Shown piece after piece: positions 9,901 through 18,929 of a stretch of 38,494 bases of DNA. Source of the stretch: Silvimonas sp. JCM 19000 (GTDB lineage: Bacteria > Pseudomonadota > Gammaproteobacteria > Burkholderiales > Chitinibacteraceae). A program made the position numbers and the translations under genes. The first letter of the stretch is position 1. Every line of letters starts with the position of its first letter. The stretch covers positions 1 through 38,494 of the forward strand of contig BBFD01000005.1 of assembly GCA_001313065.1 (NCBI GenBank), written 5' to 3'. Under the pieces are notes generated by a model. That model made no database searches and had not been told where the DNA came from. It saw nothing but the letters and a program-made list of their open reading frames with translations.

Positions 9901-10503
9901 ATGACCGAACGGGATGTCGATCAAGAGCTTGTGCATCGGGCGCAGAACGGTGACAAGCGAGCATTCGAGCTCCTGGTCGCCAAGTATCAACGCAGAATCG
10001 CCCGACTGCTGTCCCGCTTGATCAGGGATCCCGCAGAGATCGAAGACGTCACGCAAGAGGCTTTTATCAAGGCCTATCGTGCGCTGCCGTCGTTTCGGGG
10101 CGAGAGCGCCTTTTACACCTGGCTGTATCGCATCGCCATCAACACTGCCAAGAACTATCTGGCGGCGTTGGGCCGTCGGCCGCAGTTGTCGGCCGATTAT
10201 GAAGACGACGAAGGCGAAACCCTTGATGCCGCCGCACAGATTCCGGATTACCATACGCCCGAAGCTGAACTTGCAAATCGTGAGATTGTCAGAACCGTCA
10301 ACGAGGTGGTCGAGTCCTTGCCTGACGAGCTGCGCACCGCAATCAGCCTGCGCGAGATGGATGGTTTGTCATATGAGGACATCGCCAGTGTGATGAATTG
10401 TCCAATTGGAACGGTGCGTTCGCGCATCTTTCGCGCCCGTGAAGCAATCTCCGCTAAACTGCGGCCGCTTCTCGAGACGGTCGGCAAAGACCGGCGTTGG
10501 TAG
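9901..10503 (+). CDS. rpoE: RNA polymerase sigma-E factor (RpoE/AlgU type)
   Basis: Extracytoplasmic-function sigma factor for the envelope stress response. Region 2 reads DPAEIEDVTQEAFIKAYRAL and SAFYTWLYRIAINTAKNYL. Region 4 reads LPDELRTAISLREMDGLSYE and IGTVRSRIFRAREAI. The length of about 200 residues is normal and the frame is unbroken. The ATG at 9901 gives MTERDVDQEL, as in related proteins. A TTG at 9892 with GGAG seven bases upstream is a plausible alternative start. It is followed by its anti-sigma system rseA-rseB-rseC in the standard order, so it should be held by RseA at the membrane and released by stress-induced proteolysis. Confidence 0.96.
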   Translation: MTERDVDQELVHRAQNGDKRAFELLVAKYQRRIARLLSRLIRDPAEIEDVTQEAFIKAYRALPSFRGESAFYTWLYRIAINTAKNYLAALGRRPQLSADYEDDEGETLDAAAQIPDYHTPEAELANREIVRTVNEVVESLPDELRTAISLREMDGLSYEDIASVMNCPIGTVRSRIFRAREAISAKLRPLLETVGKDRRW

Positions 10504-10552
10504 TTGGAAGCTTGATGCCTGGTTCACTCAGGCGCTTAGAGGGTACGCAATC

Positions 10553-11070
10553 ATGAAAGAGCATTTGTCCGCGCTGATCGATGGTGAGCTCGACCCATCG
10601 GGTTATGACCAGGTGCTGGCCAGCCTGAATGCCGACGCATCGCTGCGGCAGCAGTGGCACGACTGGCATATGGTCGGTGACGTCATGCAGCAGCATCCCA
10701 TCCTGTCGCCTGACTTCATGCAGAAATTCTCGGCGCGTCTGGCCGAAGAACCCATCGTGATTGCGCCGCAAGCAACCCGCGCAAGCGCCGCTTTATGCGC
10801 CGTGCGCTGGCACCGCTGTCGGCCGCGGCATCGGTGGCCTTCCTGGGTGTGGTGGGCTGGCAAGCGTTCCATGGTGCCTACACCAATGGCAACGTCACCG
10901 CACTGCCGCAAGTGGCTGCCGTCTCGGCCAGCCCGCTGAAAGTGGCTAACGCTGCCGACAGCAACCCGCAATTCCGTGCTTACCTGGCGGCCCACCGCGA
11001 AGACTCGGGCAATGTCATTGATGGGCGCGATATCGTTTACGCTTCGTTTGAGACCAAGCAGCCAAAATAA
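10553..11070 (+). CDS. rseA: Anti-sigma-E factor RseA (one frameshift)
   Basis: Inner-membrane anti-sigma factor. The N-terminal cytoplasmic domain MKEHLSALIDGELDPSGYDQ and the QWHDWHMVGDVMQ stretch match the RseA/MucA sigma-binding domain. A TM helix (LAPLSAAASVAFLGVVGWQA) and a short periplasmic tail ending ASFETKQPK follow. Near 10776 the frame breaks. Adding one C to a CCC run gives QATPRKRRFMRRALAPL and joins the two parts. Restored length is about 172 residues. The stop TAA shares its last A with the rseB start, indicating translational coupling. In known systems RseA is cut by DegS and RseP after envelope stress. Confidence 0.92.
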
Positions 11071-12074
11071 TGATGAAGACCAAGGGCTGGATCCTGGCCG
11101 GTAGTTTGCTTCTGGCGGGCCAACGTGTGCTCGCAGCACCACCTTCCGCAAATAATGATTTCATGAGCCCGCAAGAGGCCACGCAACTGGTGTCGCGTGT
11201 TGCCACTGCGGCGCGCGATGTCACGTTCCAGGGCATCTACGTGCATCAGCACGGCGACAACATGGAATCGTTCCGCGTTATCCATGAAGCCGGCAATGGC
11301 GCCGACATCGAACGGCGCGAGTCGCTGGACGGGCCGCCGCGCGAAATGGTGCGCCAAGCAACCAGATCAGCCTGTATCTGCCGGGTGGTCAGGTATTGCC
11401 GATGGATCGACGCCAGTCTTCCAAGCTTTTTTCCCCGACAATTGCCCGACGAACCCGAGCATGTGCTGGCCAACTACCAGATCCGTCTGATCGGCCAGGA
11501 ACGCATTGCCGGTGTCGTGACCAATATTTATGACTTTGATCCCAAAGATAAACTGCGCTACGCGCATCGCTATTGGGTCGATCCGGATAGTGGTTTGATG
11601 ATCAAGTCGCTCATGCTGGGTAGCCGGCATGAGCCCGTCGAAGTATTTGCCTTTTCGCAAATCCAGATCGGCGGAACGCTCGACAAGCGACTGTTAAAGC
11701 CTGTCCATCCGGTGAAGGCAGCACCGCTGGATGACAACCCCGGTACCACCGCACTGCCCAAAGATCCGGCGTGGGATATCCACAATTTGCCGAATGGATT
11801 CCGCTTGCTCAAAGTCAGCCAGCGTCCTCTGAGCGGCAAGACCAGGCCGGTAACGCATCATCTGTACAGTGATGGGCTGGTGACGGTGTCGGTGTTTATC
11901 GAACCGTTCGACGCGGCAGCCCCCTTGGGTATCGCGCAGCAAGCCGGCATCAGCGTGTTCGCACGCCAGGCAGGCCCCTGGCTGCTGACGGTGCTGGGTG
12001 AAGTGCCGGTCGATACGGTGCAGGCTTTCAGTTATGGATACACACCCAAAGGTGAAAAGGCGGCCGCGCAATAA
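11070..12074 (+). CDS. rseB: Periplasmic sigma-E regulator RseB/MucB (internal compensated frameshift)
   Basis: Periplasmic protein that protects RseA from proteolysis until lipid or lipopolysaccharide signals displace it. It has a signal peptide (KGWILAGSLLLAGQRVLA) and MucB-type segments VTFQGIYVHQHGDNMESFRV, YRYWVDPDSG-like sequence and HHLYSDGLVTVSVFIEP. The reading frame is open throughout, but residues about 97-120 are scrambled. A lost G near 11357 and an extra T in the run 11427-11432 (six, five expected) cancel out. The corrected text there is REMVRQGNQISLYLPGG, then SSKLFPRQLP, as in the family. The protein printed from this sequence would therefore look intact yet be wrong in that segment. 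Confidence 0.94.
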   Translation: MMKTKGWILAGSLLLAGQRVLAAPPSANNDFMSPQEATQLVSRVATAARDVTFQGIYVHQHGDNMESFRVIHEAGNGADIERRESLDGPPREMVRQATRSACICRVVRYCRWIDASLPSFFPRQLPDEPEHVLANYQIRLIGQERIAGVVTNIYDFDPKDKLRYAHRYWVDPDSGLMIKSLMLGSRHEPVEVFAFSQIQIGGTLDKRLLKPVHPVKAAPLDDNPGTTALPKDPAWDIHNLPNGFRLLKVSQRPLSGKTRPVTHHLYSDGLVTVSVFIEPFDAAAPLGIAQQAGISVFARQAGPWLLTVLGEVPVDTVQAFSYGYTPKGEKAAAQ

Positions 12075-12098
12075 GCGCCGTTACCAGGAAACAAAACG

Positions 12099-12587
12099 AT
12101 GATCGAAAGTGAAGCTCAAGTAACGCGCCGTGACGGCCAGCATGTGTGGGTCAAGATCAAACCGCATTCGCCGTGCGGTAATTGCGACCCCGAAACCGGC
12201 TGCAAATCGGTGGCAATCACGCGTTTGTTTGGCACCGCGCAAGAGAGCTTCCGCGTGCGCAACACCGTCGACGCGCAAGCAGGCGATTTTGTCCGGATCG
12301 GGGTTGCCGACGGCATGTTGTTGCGTAGCGCGCTGGCTGCCTATGGCGTGCCGCTGTTTGCATTGCTGATCGGCGCGGCCGTGGGCCATGTAATCGAGCC
12401 GTTCGGTTTGCCTGACCTGGGCGCGGTGCTTGGTGCGGGCCTGGGTTTTGTGTTGGGATTTGCTTTGCTCAAGCAACGCAGTCAACTGGCCCGCATGGCC
12501 GAGCCGACCACGCTGGAAAAACTGGTGCCCGGCGTTCAACCAGTGCGCTTTTGCGATCGCACCACCGCCACCGGCGGCATGAGCTGA
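12099..12587 (+). CDS. rseC: SoxR-reducing/positive sigma-E regulator RseC
   Basis: Inner-membrane protein of about 162 residues, fourth gene of the sigma-E operon. The N-terminal cysteine motif CGNCDPETGC follows a short domain starting MIESEAQVTRRDGQHVWVKI. Two adjacent TM helices follow (AAYGVPLFALLIGAAVGHVI; AVLGAGLGFVLGFALL). RseC modulates sigma-E in E. coli and in other bacteria helps reduce SoxR or supports electron-transfer complexes. The frame is intact. It starts 24 bp after rseB, with AGGA upstream. Confidence 0.92.
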   Translation: MIESEAQVTRRDGQHVWVKIKPHSPCGNCDPETGCKSVAITRLFGTAQESFRVRNTVDAQAGDFVRIGVADGMLLRSALAAYGVPLFALLIGAAVGHVIEPFGLPDLGAVLGAGLGFVLGFALLKQRSQLARMAEPTTLEKLVPGVQPVRFCDRTTATGGMS

Positions 12588-12593
12588 TCCACG

Positions 12594-12851
12594 ATGAATG
12601 CTGGCGCTATCCGCTTGCGGCTGTATGGCCGTGTCTATTGCAGTCTCTGCACCGAAATGCGCGAACAACTGGACGCGCTGTCGCATCAACGGGGTTTTCA
12701 GGTCGACTTTATCGATATCGATGATGATGACGACCTGGAAGATCGCTACGGCGAACTGGTGCCCGTGCTGACTGATCTGCACGATCACGAAATCTGTCAT
12801 TACCATCTTGATCTGGCGGCGCTGGACGTATTTCTGTCGGCCCGGGTCTAA
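12594..12851 (+). CDS. Glutaredoxin-like family protein (DUF836 type)
   Basis: Small thioredoxin-fold protein of 85 residues with a CSLC redox motif after the first strand ([16 protein letters not shown]) and the family segment [19 protein letters not shown]. Proteins of this type commonly sit between rseC and lepA in betaproteobacteria. Substrates are unknown, and a role in thiol redox is inferred from the fold and the CxxC. It begins six bases after the rseC stop, so it belongs to the same transcript. The frame is intact. Confidence 0.85.
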   Translation: MNAGAIRLRLYGRVYCSLCTEMREQLDALSHQRGFQVDFIDIDDDDDLEDRYGELVPVLTDLHDHEICHYHLDLAALDVFLSARV

Positions 12852-12861
12852 GCTGCGGTTC

Positions 12862-12881
12862 ACCGCCCGTGGGGCGGTTTT
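12862..12881 (+). terminator. Short intrinsic terminator after the glutaredoxin-like gene
   Basis: ACCGCCC and GGGCGGT form a 7-bp stem with a three-base loop, followed by TTTT, 10 bp after the stop. It likely ends the rpoE-rseABC-glutaredoxin transcript, at least in part. Confidence 0.6.
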
Positions 12882-12908
12882 GTGAGGCACGCCGATTTCC
12901 GGTAAAAT
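12880..12908 (+). promoter_or_regulatory. Likely sigma-70 promoter of lepA-lepB
   Basis: TTGTGA (12880-12885) lies 17 bp from TAAAAT (12903-12908). The start of transcription would fall near 12915, giving a leader of about 105 bases before the lepA ATG. Confidence 0.55.
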
Positions 12909-12958
12909 CGCGGCCGAACCGGTCACGCCCGGGTACAACCCCGGCCGTCTACCTGCTG

Positions 12959-12984
12959 GGGCACGCAAGGCGTGCCCTTTTTTT
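12959..12984 (+). terminator. Terminator-like hairpin in the lepA leader
   Basis: GGGCACGC and GCGTGCCC form a perfect 8-bp stem with a three-base loop, directly followed by seven T. It has all parts of an intrinsic terminator, but lies between the proposed lepA promoter and the lepA start. It is therefore either the true end of the upstream operon or an attenuator. Confidence 0.7.
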
Positions 12985-13018
12985 ACAGCCGCTTTCGGCA
13001 TGGAACACAGTCCCCCTG

Positions 13019-14819
13019 ATGAAGCACATTCGTAATTTCTCCATCATCGCGCATATCGACCACGGCAAATCCACCCTGGCGGATCGCTTTATCCAGTTTT
13101 GTGGCGGCCTTGAGCTGCGCGAGATGTCCGAGCAAGTGCTCGACTCGATGGATATCGAAAAAAAGAACGCGGCATCACCATCAAGGCGCAAACCGCCGCG
13201 CTGACCTACAAAGCGCTCGATGGCAGATCTACAACCTCAACCTGATCGACACGCCGGGCCACGTCGACTTCAGCTATGAAGTCAGCCGCTCGCTGGCCGC
13301 GTGCGAAGGCGCGCTGCTGGTGGTGGATGCCTCGCAAGGCGTTGAGGCGCAAACGGTGGCCAACTGCTACACCGCAATCGAGCAGGGCGTGGAAGTGGTC
13401 GCCGTGCTCAACAAGATTGACTTGCCCGCCGCCGAACCCGAGCGCGTGATCCAGGAAATCGAAGACATCGTCGGCATCGAAGCCATCGACGCCGTGCGCG
13501 CCTCGGCCAAGAGTGGCATCGGTATTCAGGACATCCTGGAAGAAGTCGTGCGCAAGGTTCCCGCGCCGCGCGGCAACCCGGATGGCCCGCTCAAAGCGTT
13601 GATCGTCGATTCGTGGTTCGATAATTACGTCGGCGTGGTGATGCTGGTGCGCGTGGTGGATGGACAGTTGTCGCCTAAAGACAAGATTCTGTTCATGTCG
13701 ACCAAAGCGCAGCATTTGTGCGAACAGGTTGGGGTGTTTACGCCGAAGTCGGTGCAGCGCGACGTATTGCGCGCGGGCGAAGTTGGCTTTGTGATTGCCG
13801 GGATTAAAGAACTGGCCAGCGCCAAAGTCGGCGACACCATCACCACCGTCAAGAGCCCGGCCGTTGAAGCCTTGCCGGGCTTTAAAGAAGTGAAATCGCA
13901 GGTATTTGCCGGGCTGTATCCGGTGGAAAGCCACGATTACGAGTCGCTGCGCGATTCGCTGGAAAAACTGAAGCTCAACGATGCTTCGCTGCATTACGAG
14001 CCTGAAGTCTCGCAAGCGCTGGGCTTTGGCTTCCGGTGCGGCTTCCTTGGCCTGCTGCACCTTGAGATTGTGCAAGAGCGGCTCGAGCGCGAATTTGATA
14101 TGGACCTGATCACCACGGCCCCGACCGTGGTGTATCAGCTGGTGCTCAAAGGCGGCGAAGTCGTCGAAATTGAAAACCCGTCGCGTCTGCCCGACCCCAG
14201 CAAGGTGGAGGAGATTCGCGAGCCCATCATTACCTCGACCATCCTCGTGCCGCAGGATTACGTGGGCGCCGTCATGACGCTGTGTAATCAGAAGCGTGGC
14301 GCGCAACGCAATATGCAATACATGGGTCGCCAGGTATTGCTGACCTACGATCTGCCGATGGCCGAAGTGGTGATGGATTTCTTTGACAAGCTCAAGTCGG
14401 TATCGCGCGGTTACGCCTCGCTGGACTATGACTTCAAGGAATTCCGCGCTGAAGACCTGGTCAAGCTGGACGTGTTGGTCAACAGCGAGCGCGTCGATGC
14501 GTTAAGCCTGATCGTGCATCGCTCCATGAGCGTGTATCGCGGGCGTGAACTGGTGTCCAAAATGCGCGAACTGATTCCGCGCCAGCAATTTGATATCGCC
14601 ATCCAGGCTGCGATTGGTAGCCACATCATCGCGCGTGAAACCGTCAAGGCCATGCGTAAAGACGTGCTGGCCAAATGTTATGGCGGCGATATCACGCGGA
14701 AGAAAAAAAGCTGCTTGAGAAGCAAAAAAAGCCGGTAAAAAAAGCGCATGAAACAAGTGGGCAACGTGGAAATCCCGCAAGAGGCTTTCCTCGCCATCCT
14801 GCAAGTCAGCGATAAATAA
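13019..14819 (+). CDS. lepA: Elongation factor 4 (LepA) (multiple frameshifts)
   Basis: Ribosome-associated translational GTPase. The GTPase motifs are [30 protein letters not shown] and NKIDLP, followed by EF-G-like domains and the LepA-specific C-terminus ([31 protein letters not shown]). The start is [18 protein letters not shown]. Breaks are a seven-A run at 13158-13164 (five expected: [14 protein letters not shown]), a lost C near 13224 ([16 protein letters not shown]), and three seven-A runs at 14703-14709, 14724-14730 and 14737-14743 (five expected each). The last three turn a lysine-rich end into the normal [19 protein letters not shown], ending ILQVSDK at 14819. Restored length is close to 597 residues, standard for LepA. 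It is followed by lepB, as in E. coli. Confidence 0.96.
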
Positions 14820-14874
14820 AAGCGTTTCTGGCGGGCCGCAAGCCGGGCTCGCCCAACCACCTACAAGGTCTCTG

Positions 14875-15837
14875 ATGAACTGGAATTTGATCGGCGCAAT
14901 CGTCACATTGCTTGGCCCATCATGATTGTGCTTGGCAACAAGCAGCCGCGCACCGGCACTGAAGCGCCGCAACTGGTGCAATACGGCTATCTGTTTGCCA
15001 TCGTCGGTGTGTTCATTCTGCTGGTGCAGAAGTTTTCGATTCCTGGCGCCATGCTGATTTTTTGTGGTGCTGACGGGCGTGGTGTGGGCGCTGGACAAGT
15101 TCAGGCTCAGCAAGGCCCGGGGTGACAAGCAGCCCGCCGACTGGGTTGAATATGGTCGCGGTTTCTTTCCGGTAATCCTGGTGGTGTTCTTGCTGCGCTC
15201 GTTTGTGATCGAGCCGTACCAGATTCCGTCTTCGTCCATGCGGCCGGGCCTGGTGGTGGGTGATTTTATTCTGGTCAACAAGTTTTCCTATGGCCTGCGG
15301 GTGCCGATTCTGAACAATGTGGCGATACCGGTGGGGCAGCCCGAGCATGGCGACGTGATGGTATTCAACTATCCCGAGAACCCGGAGATCAACTTTATCA
15401 AGCGCGTAATCGGCCTGCCGGGCGATACCGTGGAATACCGCCACAAGCAACTCACCATCAATGGCAAGCCGGTGCCGACCGCGGATGCCGGTCAGCTGGA
15501 ATACGTTGAAGATGGTCAACGCCTTGAGCGCAACAACCAGTTCAAGGAAACCCAGGGCGCGCATACCTACAACACGCTGCAAGCCATCGGGAATCCGCCA
15601 TACGTCATGCTTTCGGAGGTGCGCGACTTTCCGTTCCGCGAAAACTGCCGTTATGATGACGATGGCTTTAGTTGTAAGGTCCCGGACGGCTTCTTCTTCA
15701 TGATGGGCGACAACCGGGATCACTCGGCCGATAGCCGCTACTGGGGCTTTGTGCCGGACAAATATGTGGTCGGCAAAGCCTTTCTGGTGTGGTTCAACCT
15801 GCATGATCTGCGCCGTATCGGCACCGTCATACACTGA
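14875..15837 (+). CDS. lepB: Signal peptidase I (two frameshifts)
   Basis: Inner-membrane serine protease that removes signal peptides from exported proteins. The catalytic Ser lies in IPSSSMRPGL and the catalytic Lys in NFIKRVIGLPGD. The terminal box is MMGDNRDHSADSRYWGFVP. The N-terminus MNWNLIGAIVTLL is followed by TM segments. A base is lost near 14915, before IMIVLGNKQPRTG. A six-T run at 15058-15063 should be five, giving AMLIFVVLTGVVWALDKFR. Restored length is about 320 residues. It lies 55 bp after lepA and ahead of DUF4845-rnc-era, the usual betaproteobacterial order. Confidence 0.95.
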
Positions 15838-15902
15838 CACATCGAAGCACCGCGCGAACCGGGCAATATGATCCGGCGCGCTTCAGGGGGATATTAAAAA
15901 AA

Positions 15903-16271
15903 ATGCGCAAGCAACAAGGGCTTTCGTTTTTTCGGTTTTATTATGGTGGCGGTGTTTGTCGCAGCCGTCGCAGTGACATTCTTTAAAGTGATCCCGGCTT
16001 ATGTTGAGTATTTCAACATCAAGAAGACGATCAAAACCATTGCCAAAGAAGGCGCGGGCCAACCGCCTGCAGAAATTCGCAGTGCCTTCTCCAAGCACGC
16101 GGAAATTGACGATATCGAATCGGTAAAGGCCAGCGATCTGCAAATCCAGCAGGCTGGCGGCAATACTTCCGTGAGCGTCAACTATCAGCGCACCGTGCCT
16201 TTGGTGGCCAATATCAGCTTGCTGTTTGATTTCGATATCTACGAAGGCAGCGGCGCACAGGTAGTCCATAA
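15903..16271 (+). CDS. DUF4845 membrane protein (frameshifts; end uncertain)
   Basis: Small single-pass membrane protein of unknown function, regularly found between lepB and rnc in beta- and gammaproteobacteria. It begins MRKQQGLSFFGFIMVAVFVA once a six-T run at 15927-15932 is reduced to five. It continues KVIPAYVEYFNIKKTIKTIA and VNYQRTVPLVANISLLFDFD, as in the family. As written, the frame runs on to 16329, 56 bp into rnc. A lost G near 16253 would instead end it at the TAA 16269-16271, three bases before the rnc start, which is the more natural layout. The true C-terminus is therefore uncertain. Confidence 0.8.
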
Positions 16272-16273
16272 GC

Positions 16274-16982
16274 GTGTCTATTGTTTTGCCTCCCGAGCGC
16301 CTGCAAAAGGTGCTCGGTTATACCTTTAACGAGCAGCGCCTGATTCGTCAGGCGCTTACTCATCGCAGCTACGCCGCAACGCATAATGAGCGGCTGGAAT
16401 TTGTCGGCGACGCCGTGCTGAATGCGGTGGTGGGCCGCGCGCTGTTTGTGCATTTTCCGCAGCTGAACGAAGGCGAATTATCGCGCCTGCGTGCCTCGCT
16501 GGTGCGTCAGGAGTCGCTGGCCGACGTGGCCAGCACGCTGGAGCTGGGCGATTATCTGTCGCTGGGCGAAGGCGAACTCAAAAGCGGCGGCCACCGGCGG
16601 CCGTCGATATTGGCCGATGCGCTCGAAGCCATCTTTGGCGCCATCTGGCTGGACGGCGGTTTTGAAGCCGCGCAAACCGTCGTAGAGATGTTGTTTGTGC
16701 CGCGCATTACGGCCATCGACCCGAGCAAAGCCTCAAAGACCCCAAGACAGCCTTGCAGGAATGGCTGCAGGCGCGCCACAAAGCGCTGCCGCTGTATGAG
16801 GTGGTACGCCAGGAAGGCGAATCGCCTAATCTGGTGTTTGAGGTGGCGTGCAATGTGCCCGAGCTGGCGGTGCAAACCCGTGCCTCGGTGCCAGCCGGCG
16901 TGCGGCGGAACAAGTGGCCGCGGGCGATGCGCTGGGCATCCTCAAAGAGAAATATCCGGGTAAAGCCGGTAAACGCACCTGA
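16274..16982 (+). CDS. rnc: Ribonuclease III (two frameshifts)
   Basis: Double-stranded-RNA endonuclease for rRNA and mRNA processing. The nuclease signature is HNERLEFVGDAVLNAVVG, with the second metal site region LADALEAIFGAIWLDGG. A double-stranded-RNA binding domain follows (LQEWLQARHKALPLYEVV; SPNLVFEVACNV). The start is GTG at 16274 (MSIVLPPERLQKVLGY). A lost C near 16733 breaks SLKDPKTALQEWL, and a lost G near 16908 breaks the end, which should read AEQVAAGDALGILKEKYPGK and stop at 16980-16982. Restored length is about 237 residues. It pairs with era downstream, as in the rnc-era operon of E. coli. Confidence 0.95.
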
Positions 16983-16984
16983 GC

Positions 16985-17038
16985 GGGTGCGGTACTACCC
17001 CGCGCACCCACCTGGCGCGCCGGACTTTTTTTTATCTA
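16985..17038 (+). terminator. Hairpins and T8 run between rnc and era
   Basis: GGGTGCG (16985-16991) can pair with CGCACCC (17003-17009). A palindromic GGCGCGCC follows and then eight T (17031-17038 region). The stem is not adjacent to the T run, so termination here is only possible; rnc and era are normally co-transcribed. Confidence 0.35.
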
Positions 17039-17092
17039 CACCTGTAGACCCACGCCTGAGTAGCGTGCGTAGACCTTCCTATGGAGCCGAAT

Positions 17093-18042
17093 ATGGCTGA
17101 CTCTGATCTTATTGAAACCGCGGCCACCCCGAGCGCGTTTCCTCCCGATTACCGCTGTGGCTTTGTCGCCATTGTGGGCCGCCCTAACGTGGGCAAATCC
17201 ACGCTGATGAACCACCTCATCGGCCAGAAAATCAGCATTACCTCGCGCAAAGCGCAAACCACGCGCCACCGCGTGACGGGTGTGCTGACTGAGCCGAAAG
17301 CGCAATACGTATTTGTGGATACCCCTGGTTTCCAGACGCGCTACAAGAATGCCCTCAACGACGCGATGAACCGCAACGTCACCACCACACTGGCCGATGT
17401 GGATGTGGTGTTGTTTGTGATCGAAGCATTGAATTTTGGCCCCGCCGACGAAGCCGTGCTCAAGCTGCTGCCAGACAATCGCCCGGTGTTATTGGTGGTG
17501 AACAAGGTGGATGAACTGGCCGACAAGGGCGTGTTGTTGCCGTTCTTGCAACGCGTTTCGGCCGCGTTCAACTTCCACGCCATCGTGCCGGTTTCGGCGA
17601 TGAAGGCGCAAAAGCTGGACGTACTGATGGAAGCGGTAACGCCGTTGCTGCCGGTGTCGGTGCCTTTGTACGATGAGGACCAGATTACCGACCGTAATTC
17701 GCGTTTCCTGGCTTCCGAAATCATCCGCGAAAAGTTGTTCCGCATGCTGGGCGACGAATTGCCGTATGCCATGACCGTCGAAATCGAAAAGTTCGACGAA
17801 GAAACCATGCGCGATGGCCGGCCGTTGTACAAGATTTATGCCGCCGTGCTGGTGGATCGTGATGGCCAGAAGGCTATCCTGATCGGCAAGAATGGCGAAA
17901 AAACTCAAACGCATCAGCACCGATGCCCGTGTCGATATGGAAAAAACTGTTCGATGCCAAGGTGTTCCTGCAAGTGTGGGTCAAGGTCAAAAGCGGTTGG
18001 GCCGACGACACGCGCGTGTTGCGTCAACACGGTTTCGAGTAA
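17093..18042 (+). CDS. era: GTPase Era (two frameshifts)
   Basis: Essential GTPase for 16S rRNA maturation and 30S assembly. G1 is [18 protein letters not shown]3 is VDTPGF and G4 is NKVD. The C-terminal KH domain has [19 protein letters not shown]. The start at 17093 ([10 protein letters not shown]) has GGAG six bases upstream, so it is preferred to the ATG at 17081. Six-A runs at 17898-17903 and 17941-17946 (five expected) break the frame twice. Corrected, the end reads [20 protein letters not shown] and then RVLRQHGFE. Restored length is about 316 residues. recO follows after nine bases. Confidence 0.96.
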
Positions 18043-18051
18043 GGACCGCCA

Positions 18052-18811
18052 TTGGCCGCGCCCGCGCGCAGCAAGCGCCCTCGCAGTGGTAAAAGCCAGC
18101 CGCGTATTGACGCGCAGCCGGTGTTTATCCTGCATCAGTATGCCTACCGCGAGACCAGTCGGCTGCTGGATATCTTCAGCCGCGACCACGGTCGTTTGAC
18201 GGTAGTGGCGCGCGGCGCGCAACGGCCCGGTTCGCAATTGCGTGGCGTGCTGATGGCGTTTCAGCCTTTGCTGCTGTCGTGGTTCGGCGGCGGCGAAGTC
18301 AAAACCTTGCACGCGGCCGATTGGCAGGGGGGGCTGGCGCATCCGGTCGGCTCGCCCTTGTTATGCGGCTTCTATATCAATGAACTGCTGATGCGGCTGT
18401 TACCCCGCGAAGATCCGCATCCGCACCTGTTCGCCGCCTATTACGAGGCGGTGCGACAACTCTCTGTCTTGCCCACCGACGCAGGTGCCAGGTTGAACCC
18501 ATCCTGCGCGGGTTTGAACTCGCCTTGCTGTCCGGCCTGGGCTACGGCCTCGATTTTGCCCATGAAGTTAACGGTCAGGCCGTGCTCGCCACGCGCAATA
18601 TGCCTTTGTCGGCGGTCAGGGTTTCTTTGCCGCTGCCCCGGGGCAGGGCCGCTTTGACGGCGAAGTGTTGCTGGAACTTGCCAGCGGCAAGGTCAACGGC
18701 GAACGCACGCTGGCTCAGGCCAAGTTGTTGATGCGGCAAGCATTAGGCAGTGTGCTGGGCGAACAACCCTTGCACACGCGCCAGTTATTGCTGGATTTGC
18801 AAAGACTCTGA
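18052..18811 (+). CDS. recO: DNA repair protein RecO (two frameshifts)
   Basis: Recombination mediator that with RecFR loads RecA at single-stranded gaps. The N-terminal OB-fold segment is QPVFILHQYAYRETSRLLDI, followed by FSRDHGRLTVVARGAQRP, both typical. The TTG start at 18052 has AAGGA upstream. A lost C near 18491 (DAGAQVEPILRGFELALL) and a lost base near 18597 (TR-N-YAFVGGQGFF) break the frame. The C-terminus then reads LLMRQALGSVLGEQPLHTRQ and ends LDLQRL. Restored length is about 253 residues. Position between era and pdxJ is the standard order. Confidence 0.93.
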
Positions 18812-18929
18812 TCGCGCCGCAGCCCGGCGCGGGCCGTGACAAAGCGCTTGGGCGGGCTCGCGCAGTGGCTTATATTTAGTGCATTCCCACCCGGTGCAGC
18901 CTGCGCCGGACATAACAGGAGTGCCCGCC

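Noticed and set aside
13206..14318. 370-codon minus-strand open frame inside lepA
   Set aside because: It is His/Arg-rich nonsense fully covered by lepA, which has clear GTPase motifs.
14700..14745. Programmed frameshifting at the A-rich end of lepA
   Set aside because: Three separate A7 runs each need the same two-base correction and family members have a plain lysine-rich end here; no slippery site with stimulatory structure is evident.
16272..16329. Real 56-bp overlap of DUF4845 with rnc
   Set aside because: One lost G near 16253 gives a stop three bases before the rnc start, which fits the usual operon layout and the error pattern.
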